Positions 34,782 to 42,929 of a stretch of DNA of 64,000 bases are shown piece by piece. The stretch's first letter is position 1; each line of letters opens with the position of its first letter. Below the pieces are notes generated by a model. It saw only the letters and a program-made list of their open reading frames with translations, ran no database searches and was not told the origin of the DNA. The position numbers and the translations under genes were made by a program. The stretch comes from Hymenobacter cyanobacteriorum (GTDB lineage: Bacteria > Bacteroidota > Bacteroidia > Cytophagales > Hymenobacteraceae): assembly GCF_022631375.1 (NCBI RefSeq), contig NZ_JALBGC010000004.1:434001-498000 (forward strand). Reading direction: 5' to 3'.

Positions 34782-36509
34782 ATGCCCAAAAAATCCGTAG
34801 CCGAAATCATTGTCGATACCCTCGTCGCCGCCGGCGTAAAGCGCGTCTTCGGCGTGGTGGGCGACTCCCTCAACGGCATCACCGACAACATTCGCACCCG
34901 CGATGACATCGAGTTCATCGCCGTGCGGCACGAGGAAGGCGGCGCCTTCGCCGCCGGGGCCGAAGCTCACCTCACCGGCGACCTCGCCGTGTGCGCCGGC
35001 TCCTGCGGGCCCGGCAATACCCACCTCATCAACGGCCTGTATGACTGCCACCGCAGCCGCGTGCCGGTGCTGGCCCTGGCGGCCCAGATTCCCAACGTAG
35101 AAATCGGCACCGGCTACTTCCAGGAAACCCACCCCGAGCGCCTGTTCCGCGAATGCAGCCATTACTGCGAGCTGATTTCGGTGCCCGAGCAAGCCGTGCG
35201 CACCATCGAAAGTGCCGTGGCGGCCGCCCTGGGCCAGCGCGGCGTGGCCGTGGTGGTGCTGCCCGGCGATGTGGCCTACCTCGAAACCGAAGCGCCCGAG
35301 GTGCTGCTGCCCACCCAAGGCCGCCGCAGCGCGTTGCGGCCCTCGGAGGCCGATATTAAGCAAGCTGCGGAGTTGCTGAACGCGGGCGAAAAGGTGACGA
35401 TTCTGGCCGGCATCGGCTGCGCGGGGGCGTTGGATGAGCTGGTGCACACCGCCGCTGCGTTGCAAGCGCCCGTGGTGCATGCCCTGCGCGGCAAGGAGCA
35501 CGTGGAGCCCGGCAACCCCTACGACGTGGGCCTGACGGGCCTGCTGGGCATGCCCGCCGCCTACCACGCCCTGATGGACGCCGACACCATCCTCATGCTG
35601 GGCACCGACTTTCCGTACCGCCAGTTCTACCCCGAGAAGGCCCGCGTGGTGCAGGTCGATATCCGGCCCGAAAACATCGGCCGGCGCACCCGCGTCGAAA
35701 TCGGCCTGGCCGGCGACGTGGCCGAAACCCTGCGCCAACTGCTGCCCCACCTCACGCCGCGCACCGACCGCGCCCACCTCGAAGAAGCCCAAAAACGCCA
35801 CCGCGACGACGACGCCCACCTCGCCGAGCTGGCCACCGGCGAGGCCGGCGATACCAGCCTGCACCCCCAACACGTAGCCCGCCTGCTCGACGAAATAGCC
35901 GCCGAAAACGCCATTTTCACCTGCGACGTGGGTACGCCCACCATCTGGGCCGCCCGCTACCTGCACATGAATGGCAAGCGCCGCCTCCTCGGCTCGTTCG
36001 TGCACGGGAGCATGGCCAATGCCGTATCGCAGGCCTATGGTGCGGCCCTGGTGGAGCCCGGCCGGCAGGTAATTGCGATGTGCGGCGATGGCGGCCTGGC
36101 CATGCTGCTGAGCGAACTGCTGACCATTCGCCAGCACAAAATCCCGGTCAAAATCATCGTCTTCAACAACTCCGCGCTCAGCTTCGTGGAGCTGGAAATG
36201 AAAGCCGCCGGCATCATCGAATACGGCACCGAGCTCGATAACCCCGACTTCGGGGCGCTGGCTACCGCTGCTGGCCTCAAGGGTTTCCGCGTGAGCGACC
36301 CGGCCGATTTGGAAAGCGTGCTCCGCGAAGCCCTGGCCCACGACGGCCCCGCGCTGGTGGATGCCGTGGTGAAGCGCCAGGAGCTGAGCATGCCGCCCAG
36401 CATCGAGGCGAAGCAGGCGGCGGGCTTTGGATTGTATGCGCTGAAGGCGCTAATGAATGGGCGCGGCAGTGAGCTGCTGGAAGTGGCGAAAACCAACCTG
36501 TTTCGGTAG
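34782..36509 (+). CDS. poxB: pyruvate dehydrogenase (quinone)/pyruvate oxidase-type TPP enzyme
   Basis: This 575-residue thiamine-diphosphate enzyme has the three-domain layout of pyruvate oxidases: an N-terminal domain with the activating Glu in RHEEGGAF (about 49-56), a central FAD-type domain, and the Mg-TPP motif CGDGGLAM...NNSALSFVE near residue 430-470. E. coli PoxB decarboxylates pyruvate to acetate and passes electrons to quinone at the membrane. The C-terminus here is short and lacks a clear membrane-binding helix. Alternatives include acetolactate synthase-like enzymes, but the wording fits PoxB best. Confidence 0.85.
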   Translation: MPKKSVAEIIVDTLVAAGVKRVFGVVGDSLNGITDNIRTRDDIEFIAVRHEEGGAFAAGAEAHLTGDLAVCAGSCGPGNTHLINGLYDCHRSRVPVLALAAQIPNVEIGTGYFQETHPERLFRECSHYCELISVPEQAVRTIESAVAAALGQRGVAVVVLPGDVAYLETEAPEVLLPTQGRRSALRPSEADIKQAAELLNAGEKVTILAGIGCAGALDELVHTAAALQAPVVHALRGKEHVEPGNPYDVGLTGLLGMPAAYHALMDADTILMLGTDFPYRQFYPEKARVVQVDIRPENIGRRTRVEIGLAGDVAETLRQLLPHLTPRTDRAHLEEAQKRHRDDDAHLAELATGEAGDTSLHPQHVARLLDEIAAENAIFTCDVGTPTIWAARYLHMNGKRRLLGSFVHGSMANAVSQAYGAALVEPGRQVIAMCGDGGLAMLLSELLTIRQHKIPVKIIVFNNSALSFVELEMKAAGIIEYGTELDNPDFGALATAAGLKGFRVSDPADLESVLREALAHDGPALVDAVVKRQELSMPPSIEAKQAAGFGLYALKALMNGRGSELLEVAKTNLFR

Positions 36510-36518
36510 GTAAAAGCA

Positions 36519-36617
36519 CGTCATGCAGAGCGCAGCGAAGCATCTTGCCCGCCACCACTAATCCAACCAAAAGGTTTACTGGGGCGGGCAAGATGCTTCG
36601 CTGCGCTCTGCATGACG
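36519..36617. repeat. palindromic repeat family A, copy A5
   Basis: The arms CGTCATGCAGAGCGCAGCG and inverse enclose a spacer of about 35 bp that includes TAATCCAACC. The subtype matches A3. An ATG inside the right arm opens a spurious extension of the next gene. Confidence 0.92.
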
Positions 36618-36704
36618 GTTAATCGCAGCTTCAACGAAACCCAAAAGGCCCTGCTGCGTGTTAAATTCGGCCCCGCAACCCTAGCGGCGGCCGTTTCGCA
36701 TCCA

Positions 36705-37538
36705 ATGACCAACAAAGAAATCAAAGCCCTTATCTCGCTGCTCGACGACCCGGAAATCGCGCCGCAAATCCAGGATAAAATTCAGAACCTGGGCGAGAGC
36801 ATCATTCCCTTTCTGGAGGAGTCGTGGGAGGAAACCCTCGACGGCCAGCAGCAGCATCGGCTCGAGGATTTGATTCACCACCTGCAGTTTGAGGGCCTGC
36901 AGCAGCGCCTCAAAGTGTGGCGCGAAGCCGGCGCTACCGACCTGCTCGAAGGCATGTGGCTGCTGAATACCTACCAATACCCGGATGCCGACTACCAGGC
37001 GCTGAACCGTGCCATCGAGCAGCTCCGCTTCGAGGCCTGGACGGCCCTGCGCCCCGAAATGCACCCCGCCGACCAGGTCCAGACGTTGAACTACGTGATG
37101 TTCCGGACGCACAAATTCGCGGCCAATACCCAGCATTTCCACTCGCCGGCCAACTCCATGCTGCAGCGCGTGATTGAAACCAAGCGCGGCAATCCGCTCA
37201 CGCTGTGCGTGATTTACCTGCTGGTGGCGCAGCGTCTGAAACTGCCCGTTTTTGGGGTGAATCTGCCCAACTTGTTCGTGCTCACCTTCCGCCCCGAGCT
37301 GCCGGGCGCCGAGCCGTTCTACATCAACTGCTACAACCGCGGCCTGGTGCTTTCGCGCACCGATATTGAGCACTACGTGGCCCAACTCAACATCACGCCG
37401 AACCCTATTTTCTTCGAGCCCTGCTCGCACCTCGACATTGTACGCCGCGCCATGCGCAACCTGCAAATGAGCTTCGAGCGCCTGCAGGAGCCGGTGAAAG
37501 CCGCCGAAGTAGCGGTGCTGCTGAGCATTCTGGAGTAG
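36705..37538 (+). CDS. transglutaminase-like protein (SirB1 family)
   Basis: This 277-residue cytoplasmic protein starts MTNKEIKALISLLDDPE, typical of the Bacteroidota SirB1-type family. The core RGNPLTLCVIYLLVAQRLKLPVFGVNLPNLFVL carries the transglutaminase-like Cys region, and FYINCYNRG follows. The catalytic triad cannot be confirmed by eye, and known relatives have no proven enzyme activity. The 36705 start avoids extending into repeat A5. Its TAG stop is contributed by GTAG of repeat C3. Confidence 0.75.
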   Translation: MTNKEIKALISLLDDPEIAPQIQDKIQNLGESIIPFLEESWEETLDGQQQHRLEDLIHHLQFEGLQQRLKVWREAGATDLLEGMWLLNTYQYPDADYQALNRAIEQLRFEAWTALRPEMHPADQVQTLNYVMFRTHKFAANTQHFHSPANSMLQRVIETKRGNPLTLCVIYLLVAQRLKLPVFGVNLPNLFVLTFRPELPGAEPFYINCYNRGLVLSRTDIEHYVAQLNITPNPIFFEPCSHLDIVRRAMRNLQMSFERLQEPVKAAEVAVLLSILE

Positions 37539-37617
37539 GGGCGGGGCTTGCCCCCGCCCGGTCGAACCGTTACAACGCGGACGTTCAACGACGGGTGGGG
37601 GCAAGCCCCGCACCCTA
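37536..37617. repeat. palindromic repeat family C (REP/BIME-like), copy C3
   Basis: Both arms start GTAG followed by the GC-rich hairpin; the left TAG is the stop codon of the transglutaminase-like gene. The right arm carries a change (GCACCC for GCCCC). The spacer contains GTTCAACGACGGG, shared with C1. Confidence 0.92.
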
Positions 37618-37620
37618 CTT

Positions 37621-37683
37621 CGTTTTGTGTTGCACAAACGTCGGTTTGTGTAGCCCTGGCCGCGTCCCGGCCTAAGACCTTTG
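37621..37683 (+). promoter_or_regulatory. promoter region of the first aldo/keto reductase, matched by a second copy
   Basis: This 63-bp block starts CGTTTTGTGTTG, contains the inverted repeat TTTGTG-TTG-CACAAA, and ends GACCTTTG, a -7-like box. A block of equal length with the same start and end stands before the second aldo/keto reductase. Confidence 0.6.
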
Positions 37684-37744
37684 TGGGACACTGCGTGTTC
37701 AGTAGCCGAAGCACCTCTGCCTCAGCCATAATCTCCGGTTCCCG

Positions 37745-38788
37745 ATGAAGCTCACCGATTTCCGCACCCTGGGCCGCTCCGGCTTGGTGGTTAGCCCGCT
37801 GGCGCTGGGCACCATGACTTTTGGCACCCCGCGCTGGGGCTCGGGCGACGACGTGTCCGAAGCCGTTTTCAATGCCTACGTGGACGCCGGCGGCAATTTT
37901 GTGGATACGGCCGACGTGTATTCGGGCGGCCAAAGCGAGGAAATGCTGGGTGGCTACATCGCCCGGCGCAGCATGCGCGACCAAATGGTGCTGGCCACCA
38001 AGTTCAGCTTCGGCGGGCAGGCCGGCAACCCCAACGTGGGCGGCAACGGCCGCAAAAACATCCACCGCGCGCTCGAAGGCTCGCTGCGCCGCCTCCAAAC
38101 CGACTACGCCGACCTCTACTGGCTGCACGCCTACGACGGCGTGACGCCCGTGGAAGAAGTGCTGCAAACCCTGGGCGACCTCGTGCGGGCGGGCCGCATC
38201 CGCTACTTCGGTTTCAGCAACGTGCCGGCCTGGTACGCCACCAAAGCGGCCACGCTGGCCGCTGCCCACGGCGTGCCCGGGCCCGTGGCCCTGCAAATGG
38301 AATACTCGCTGGTGGCCCGCCGCATCGAAGCCGAGCACGTGCCAGCCGCTCTGGAAATGGGACTGGGCATCACGCCCTGGAGCCCGCTGGCGGCCGGTTT
38401 CCTGGCCGGCAAGTACGAGCGCGAAGGCAGCGGTGCCAGCGGCGCAGGCCGCCTCACCGGCCCCAACCCCTTCGGCAATATGAAATTCACCGACCACAAC
38501 TGGCGCGTGCTGGAGGCGTTGCGGCCGGTAGCGGCCGAGCTGGGGCGCCCGCTGGCGCAGGTGGCGCTGGCCTGGGCCGCCGCTCAGCCCGGCATCAGCT
38601 CGCTGATTGTGGGGGCCAGCAAAGTAGCGCAGCTATATGACAGCCTGGCATCGCTCGAAATTCAGCTCAGCCCCGCGCAGCTGCAGACTCTGGACGATGC
38701 CAGCATTCTCGACCCGTTTCAGGACCGGATATGGCCGATGCTGAAGCGTGCCGTGTTTGGCGGCGGCAGCGTACAGGGTTGGCAGTAG
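37745..38788 (+). CDS. aldo/keto reductase, copy 1
   Basis: This 347-residue NADPH-dependent reductase has a TIM-barrel AKR sequence with the catalytic set Asp54, Tyr59 (DTADVY), Lys86 (ATKF) and His128 (YWLHAY). The cofactor end LIVGASKVAQLYDSL is typical of the AKR11/YajO-like group. It reduces aldehydes or ketones; the natural substrate is unknown. A second, distinct aldo/keto reductase follows with a matching promoter block, suggesting shared control. Confidence 0.88.
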   Translation: MKLTDFRTLGRSGLVVSPLALGTMTFGTPRWGSGDDVSEAVFNAYVDAGGNFVDTADVYSGGQSEEMLGGYIARRSMRDQMVLATKFSFGGQAGNPNVGGNGRKNIHRALEGSLRRLQTDYADLYWLHAYDGVTPVEEVLQTLGDLVRAGRIRYFGFSNVPAWYATKAATLAAAHGVPGPVALQMEYSLVARRIEAEHVPAALEMGLGITPWSPLAAGFLAGKYEREGSGASGAGRLTGPNPFGNMKFTDHNWRVLEALRPVAAELGRPLAQVALAWAAAQPGISSLIVGASKVAQLYDSLASLEIQLSPAQLQTLDDASILDPFQDRIWPMLKRAVFGGGSVQGWQ

Positions 38789-38791
38789 CGG

Positions 38792-38854
38792 CGTTTTGTG
38801 TTGTAGAAACGGAGTTTTGTATAGGCCAGCCGCGGTGGGTGCACCGGACCTTTG
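38792..38854 (+). promoter_or_regulatory. promoter region of the second aldo/keto reductase, matching the first
   Basis: This 63-bp block begins CGTTTTGTGTTG and ends GGACCTTTG at the same spacing as the block at 37621-37683; the middle differs at many positions. The shared ends and length suggest one regulator or a duplicated promoter. Confidence 0.6.
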
Positions 38855-38887
38855 AGGCATCAAAACCCCATCAAAACCAACCGCAAC

Positions 38888-39886
38888 ATGACAACTGAAA
38901 TCAAACGCGTGGCCCTCGGCAGCCAGGGGCTGGAAGTGCCCGTGGAAGGCCTGGGCTGCATGGGCATGACGGCCGGCATCGACGGCATGAGTGTGTACGG
39001 CGAGGCCGACGAAACCGAGAGCCTGGCCACCCTGCACCGCGCCCTGGAGTTGGGCATCAACCTGCTCGACACCGCCGACCTTTACGGCCCGATGCTGAAC
39101 GAGCGGCTGGTGGCCAAAGTGCTGCCCGGCCGCCGCGCCGACATCATTCTGGCCACCAAATTCGGCTTCGAGGTGAGCGACGAGGAGAAGTTCACGGGCA
39201 AGCTGAACGGCCGGCCCGAGTACGCCCGCAAGTCCATCGAACGCTCGCTGCGCAACCTGGGCACCGATTACGTGGACCTCTACTACCTGCACCGCCTCGA
39301 CCCTGAAACGCCCATCGAAGACAGCGTGGGCATGATGAGCCGCTTCGTGGAGGAAGGCAAAGTGCGCTTCCTGGGCCTGAGCGAAGTGTCGGGCGACATC
39401 CTGCGCCGGGCGCACGCCGTGCACCCCATCACGGCCCTGCAAACCGAGTATTCGCTCTTCGACAGGGGCGTGGAGGAAACCGGCGCGTTGCAGGCCGCGC
39501 GCGAGCTGGGCATTGGCTTCGTAGGCTATTCGCCGCTGGGCCGGGGCTTTTTGTCGGGCGATATCAAAACCCCCGACGACTTCGAGCCCAACGACTCGCG
39601 CCGCTGGTTTCCGCGCTACCAGGGCGAGAACTTCTACAAAAACCTGGCGCTGGTGGAGAAGCTGCAAGCCCTGGCCCAGGCCAAAGGCGTGACCGCCGCG
39701 CAGCTGGCCCTGGCCTGGGTGCTGGCGCAGGGCGTGGTGGCTATTCCCGGCACCAAGCGCCGCAAGTACCTGGAGCAGAACGTGGCCGCTGCCAGCATGG
39801 TATTGAGCCCGGCTGAATTGGCCGAGCTGGAAGCCATTATGCCGGTGGGCAGCTCAGCGGGCGCGGCCTACCCGGAAGGGTTTTAA
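38888..39886 (+). CDS. aldo/keto reductase, copy 2 (AKR13-like)
   Basis: This 332-residue AKR has the catalytic residues Asp61, Tyr66 (DTADLYG), Lys91 (ATKFGF) and His135 (YYLHRLD). The N-terminal LGSQGLEVPVEGLGCMGMT and QTEYSLF are typical of the AKR13/YakC-like group. The 38888 start follows its promoter block; the open frame begins only 12 codons earlier without a signal. It probably acts on small carbonyls or xenobiotics. A family A palindrome follows. Confidence 0.9.
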   Translation: MTTEIKRVALGSQGLEVPVEGLGCMGMTAGIDGMSVYGEADETESLATLHRALELGINLLDTADLYGPMLNERLVAKVLPGRRADIILATKFGFEVSDEEKFTGKLNGRPEYARKSIERSLRNLGTDYVDLYYLHRLDPETPIEDSVGMMSRFVEEGKVRFLGLSEVSGDILRRAHAVHPITALQTEYSLFDRGVEETGALQAARELGIGFVGYSPLGRGFLSGDIKTPDDFEPNDSRRWFPRYQGENFYKNLALVEKLQALAQAKGVTAAQLALAWVLAQGVVAIPGTKRRKYLEQNVAAASMVLSPAELAELEAIMPVGSSAGAAYPEGF

Positions 39887-39920
39887 GGTGTTGAAGAGGT
39901 TCAGAACGGTTAAAACAAAA

Positions 39921-40045
39921 ACGTCATGCTGAGCGCAGCCGAAGCATCTCGCACGTGGCACTAATCCAAGCGTTGGCTATGCCGACTATTGTTGAAAAAG
40001 GGTTAGTAGTAGCACGCGAGATGCTTCGACTGCGCTCAGCATGAC
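39921..40045. repeat. palindromic repeat family A, copy A6
   Basis: The arms ACGTCATGCTGAGCGCAGCC and inverse differ from each other at one position (GCC against GTC). The spacer of about 50 bp includes TAATCCAAG and GGGTTAGTAGT, related to spacers of A2 and A5. Confidence 0.9.
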
Positions 40046-40080
40046 ATACTATGTTACGGAGCGACGGCCCCAATACGCGC

Positions 40081-40088
40081 TAAGTTTG
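40081..40088 (+). promoter_or_regulatory. -7 promoter box of the alpha/beta hydrolase gene
   Basis: TAAGTTTG fits TAnnTTTG and lies 23 bp before the ATG at 40112. Confidence 0.5.
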
Positions 40089-40111
40089 CCCTCTCGCCAT
40101 CCCCTCAACCC

Positions 40112-40999
40112 ATGTCCGACTTTGTAGGCTGCCGCACCCTTGGAATCGCCGATGCGGCTCTGAACCTGACCTTCCCGCTGCTGGTGCTGTACCCCACCGG
40201 CATGCCCGGCCGGCCCGAATCCATTGGCCCTTACATGCTCGACGTAGCGCTTGATGCGCCCATCGCGCCCAGCCCGTTTCCGCTGGTGCTGATTTCGCAC
40301 GGTACTGGCGGCACGCCGCTCACGCACCGGCTGCTGGCGCATTTTCTGGCCCGCCACGGCTTTGTGGTGGGCTTGGTACGGCACCACGCCAACCACCGCG
40401 ACGACAATTCCTGGCACAACACCCCCGACAACCTCGTGGCCCGGCCGCGCCACCTCAGCCTGGCCATTGATAGCCTGCTGGCCGAATTTGGGGCGGCGCT
40501 ACGGCCCGATTGGGTGGCAGTGATTGGGCATTCGCTGGGCGGCTACACGGCCTTGGCGTTGGCCGGCGGGCAGCCCGGCTCGCTCCCGCACGAGCACGCC
40601 GATGGCACGCCGCAGCCTATCCCGGTGGTGCCCGATGCGCGGGTGCGGGCGCTGGTGCTGCTGGCCCCGGCCACCGTGTGGTACCGGGCGGCCGAAGCCT
40701 TGCGCAACGTGCGGGTGCCCATCCTGCTCATGATGGGCGAAAAGGACGAATGGACGCCCAATTTCCACGCCCAAATCGTCCTGACCGGCGTGGCCGACCG
40801 CGACCAGGTAACCCACCGCGTTGTCGAAAACGCTGGCCATTATTCCTTTTTCAGCCCGTTTCCACCCGAGCGCACCGGTCCGGCCTTCCCGCCCTCGCAG
40901 GACCCGCCGGGGTTCGATCGGGCGCGGTTTCAGACGGAAATGCAAGTCGAGATTCTGGCGTTTCTGAGGCAGCAGCTGCCGCTGCCAGTTGCTGGGTAA
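40112..40999 (+). CDS. alpha/beta-hydrolase (dienelactone hydrolase-like)
   Basis: This 295-residue hydrolase has the nucleophile elbow GHSLGG, the acid Asp in GEKDEWTP and the His in ENAGHYSFF. The N-terminus gives a lipase-like oxyanion region (LISHGTGGTP). It has no signal peptide and probably acts in the cytoplasm on esters. Substrate unknown. It is flanked by palindromes on both sides (A6 and B1). Confidence 0.82.
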   Translation: MSDFVGCRTLGIADAALNLTFPLLVLYPTGMPGRPESIGPYMLDVALDAPIAPSPFPLVLISHGTGGTPLTHRLLAHFLARHGFVVGLVRHHANHRDDNSWHNTPDNLVARPRHLSLAIDSLLAEFGAALRPDWVAVIGHSLGGYTALALAGGQPGSLPHEHADGTPQPIPVVPDARVRALVLLAPATVWYRAAEALRNVRVPILLMMGEKDEWTPNFHAQIVLTGVADRDQVTHRVVENAGHYSFFSPFPPERTGPAFPPSQDPPGFDRARFQTEMQVEILAFLRQQLPLPVAG

Positions 41000-41008
41000 C
41001 GGTAGTAA

Positions 41009-41129
41009 CCTGTCATCCTGAGCACTCTGCGCATTAAGCAGAGACGAAGGACCTTATCACGTTAGCGCCGTTAGAATTACAGCGAACTGTTTCGACGTGA
41101 TAAGGTCCTTCGCGCTGCTCAGGATGACA
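41009..41129. repeat. palindromic repeat family B, copy B1, with a nested hairpin in one arm
   Basis: The outer arms begin CTGTCATCCTGAGC and end inversely GGATGACAG; both continue GAAGGACCTTATCACGT. The left arm has an extra 20 bp containing its own hairpin CTCTGC...GCAGAG that the right arm lacks. About 40 bp of spacer lies between the arms. Confidence 0.88.
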
Positions 41130-41148
41130 GAAGAAAACAAAACCATCT

Positions 41149-42069
41149 ATGAAACAGCCGCCCGCCGAAATCCGCATCCTTGAAACCGTGACGGACTACA
41201 CCCGCCTGTGTGGGCTGCCCGCGCCGGCCCACCCGCTGCTCACGGTTATCGACCTGGAGCAGACCCGCGGCAACGTATTGCCCGAAAAGCTGACGCCGGT
41301 GCTCCAGCAGTTCTACACCGTCTGGGTCAAGAAAAACCTGAAGGGCAAGGTGCACTACGGCCACCAGAACTACGATTTTGGCGAGGGCGTAATGGGTTTT
41401 CAGGCCCCCGGCCAGGTGTTTGCCATCGATGCCACGCTGGATATTTCCCAAATCAGCGGCTGGATGGTGGTGTTTCACCCCGACCTGCTGCGCAAGTACC
41501 CGTTGGGCCAGAAAATTGCCGGCTACGGCTTCTTTTCCTACGCCGTGCACGAGGCGCTACACCTCTCGGCCCAGGAAGAAATGGCTCTGGATGCACTGCT
41601 GGATAACATTCGGGCCGAATACGGTCGGCCCATCGATGCCTTCAGCCAGGACGTGCTGGTGGCCCAGCTCGATGTGCTGCTCAACTACGCCAACCGCTTC
41701 TACCACCGTCAGTTCCTCACCCGTCGCACGGTTGAGCACGACCTGCTCAGCCGCTTCGAAAACCTGCTAACCCACTACTTCGCCGCCGATACCGAGCAGC
41801 CCCTGCCCACCGTGCAGCACTTCGCCGATGCCCTGCACGTGTCGCCCGCCTACCTCAGCGACATGCTGCGCACCCTCACCGGCCAGACCACCCAGCAGCA
41901 CCTCCACCAGGCTCTTATCGAGAAAGCCAAGCGCCTGCTGCTCACCACCTCGCTCACCATCAACGAAACCGCGTTTCAACTGGGGTTTGAGTATCCGCAG
42001 TATTTCACCCGCCTCTTCAAAAGCAAAACCGGGCTCACGCCGGCCGCCTTTCGGTTTTCGGCGCAGTAA
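41149..42069 (+). CDS. AraC-family transcriptional regulator
   Basis: This 306-residue regulator has an N-terminal sensor part (about 1-190) and a C-terminal double HTH (about 215-306) with FADALHVSPAYLSDMLRTLTG and INETAFQLGFEYPQYFTRLFKSKTGLTPAAFR. It is probably an activator of a nearby catabolic or detoxification gene, for example the aldo/keto reductases or hydrolase upstream, but no binding site is evident. It is flanked by repeats B1 and C4. Confidence 0.85.
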   Translation: MKQPPAEIRILETVTDYTRLCGLPAPAHPLLTVIDLEQTRGNVLPEKLTPVLQQFYTVWVKKNLKGKVHYGHQNYDFGEGVMGFQAPGQVFAIDATLDISQISGWMVVFHPDLLRKYPLGQKIAGYGFFSYAVHEALHLSAQEEMALDALLDNIRAEYGRPIDAFSQDVLVAQLDVLLNYANRFYHRQFLTRRTVEHDLLSRFENLLTHYFAADTEQPLPTVQHFADALHVSPAYLSDMLRTLTGQTTQQHLHQALIEKAKRLLLTTSLTINETAFQLGFEYPQYFTRLFKSKTGLTPAAFRFSAQ

Positions 42070-42082
42070 CCGTCTGAACGAT

Positions 42083-42169
42083 GTAGGGGCGGGGCCTGCC
42101 CCCGCCCGCCGTTGAACGGAACCGTTGCAACGGTGCGAACGTCCGGGCAGGGGCAGGCCCCGCCCCTGC
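42083..42169. repeat. palindromic repeat family C (REP/BIME-like), copy C4
   Basis: The left arm starts GTAGGGGCGGGG, the right arm inverse starts GCAGGGGCGGGG (one change). The outer pairing extends further through GAACGATG / CATCGTTC (42076-42177). The centre holds GAACGG and CCGTTGCAACGG, an extra small palindrome. Confidence 0.88.
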
Positions 42170-42189
42170 ATCGTTCTCGATTAACATAA

Positions 42190-42221
42190 AAAGCCCCGGC
42201 ACTGTGCAGTGTAGGGGCTTT
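42190..42221. terminator. intrinsic terminator, bidirectional
   Basis: The stem AAAGCCCC / GGGGCTTT with an inner CACTG/CAGTG pair lies between the convergent AraC and redoxin genes. Confidence 0.75.
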
Positions 42222-42254
42222 CTGTATTAAAAGAATGCGTCTGGTTTTGACAGG

Positions 42255-42296
42255 ACGGATTGCGCGTTGCCCTGCGCTCCACTCGCAATGACAGAC
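42255..42296. repeat. single arm of palindromic repeat family D
   Basis: GGATTGCGCGTTGCCCTGCG followed by CTCCACTCGCAATGACAG is one arm of the D1 type, including the GCAATGAC end, but no second arm is found nearby. It is probably a truncated or half copy next to the redoxin gene. Confidence 0.65.
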
Positions 42297-42303
42297 GTCG
42301 CTT

Positions 42304-42885
42304 CTACCGCTTAATCAAGCACCCGGCGGCGCGCTTATCGGCCACGCCGGCGGGGCGGCCGGCCAGCACGTTATCGAGTACCTGTTGCAAATAATGCTGC
42401 TGCACGCTGCCGGCCACCTGCGGGTTATCGTCGATAGCGCCGCGGTAGCGGATGGCGAAGCCACCGGCGGCGGGCTCCAGCACCACGGCTTCGGCGGTTT
42501 TCGTCACACCGAGCAGGCCGGCCACCTGCTGGCTGGCATCGGTGAGGGTAGGCAGCTCGACTTCGCCGGGGGCAGCGGTGCCGGGCGCGTCGAGGTTGAT
42601 GGGCACGTTGATGAACAGAAACTGCACGCCCCGGCCCCGGTAGGCGCTGCTGAGCGAGGCCAGCCGCTCCTGGTAGAGGCGCGAAAAGGCGCAGGCCGGG
42701 TTCAGAAACACCACCACCACGGCCTTGTCCTTGGCGTAGCTTTTCAGGGCTACGTCGGCGTTAGCGGCGGTTTTCAGGGTGAAATCGGACACGGTGCCGC
42801 CGCCCTGGGCGCGGGCCACGCCCACGGCGAGGGTCACGGCCAACATGGCTACGGCAGTAAGAATAGAAATGCGACGGAAAGACAT
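42304..42885 (-). CDS. exported redoxin-domain protein (thioredoxin-like, CxxS-type)
   Basis: This 193-residue protein has a signal peptide (AVAMLAVTLAVGVARAQ) and a thioredoxin-like domain with FLNPACAFSRLYQERL, that is a CxxS in place of CxxC, and GVQFLFINVPIN. The tail AAGCLIKR recalls redoxin-domain proteins of the SCO/peroxiredoxin-like group where CPLS-type motifs and a C-terminal GC are usual. It probably acts in periplasmic thiol or peroxide chemistry, but the single active-site Cys makes a classic disulfide role doubtful. Confidence 0.72.
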   Translation of the reverse strand: MSFRRISILTAVAMLAVTLAVGVARAQGGGTVSDFTLKTAANADVALKSYAKDKAVVVVFLNPACAFSRLYQERLASLSSAYRGRGVQFLFINVPINLDAPGTAAPGEVELPTLTDASQQVAGLLGVTKTAEAVVLEPAAGGFAIRYRGAIDDNPQVAGSVQQHYLQQVLDNVLAGRPAGVADKRAAGCLIKR

Positions 42886-42929
42886 GGCGGTAAGGTAAGA
42901 CAAAACGGCGCGGCGCAACAGGCGCGCGG

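Noticed and set aside
34767..36341. A 524-codon frame opposite poxB
   Set aside because: Antisense to a well-supported enzyme and without any motif.
36612..36704. Upstream ATG extending the transglutaminase-like protein
   Set aside because: It starts inside repeat A5 and the added residues have no counterpart in the family.
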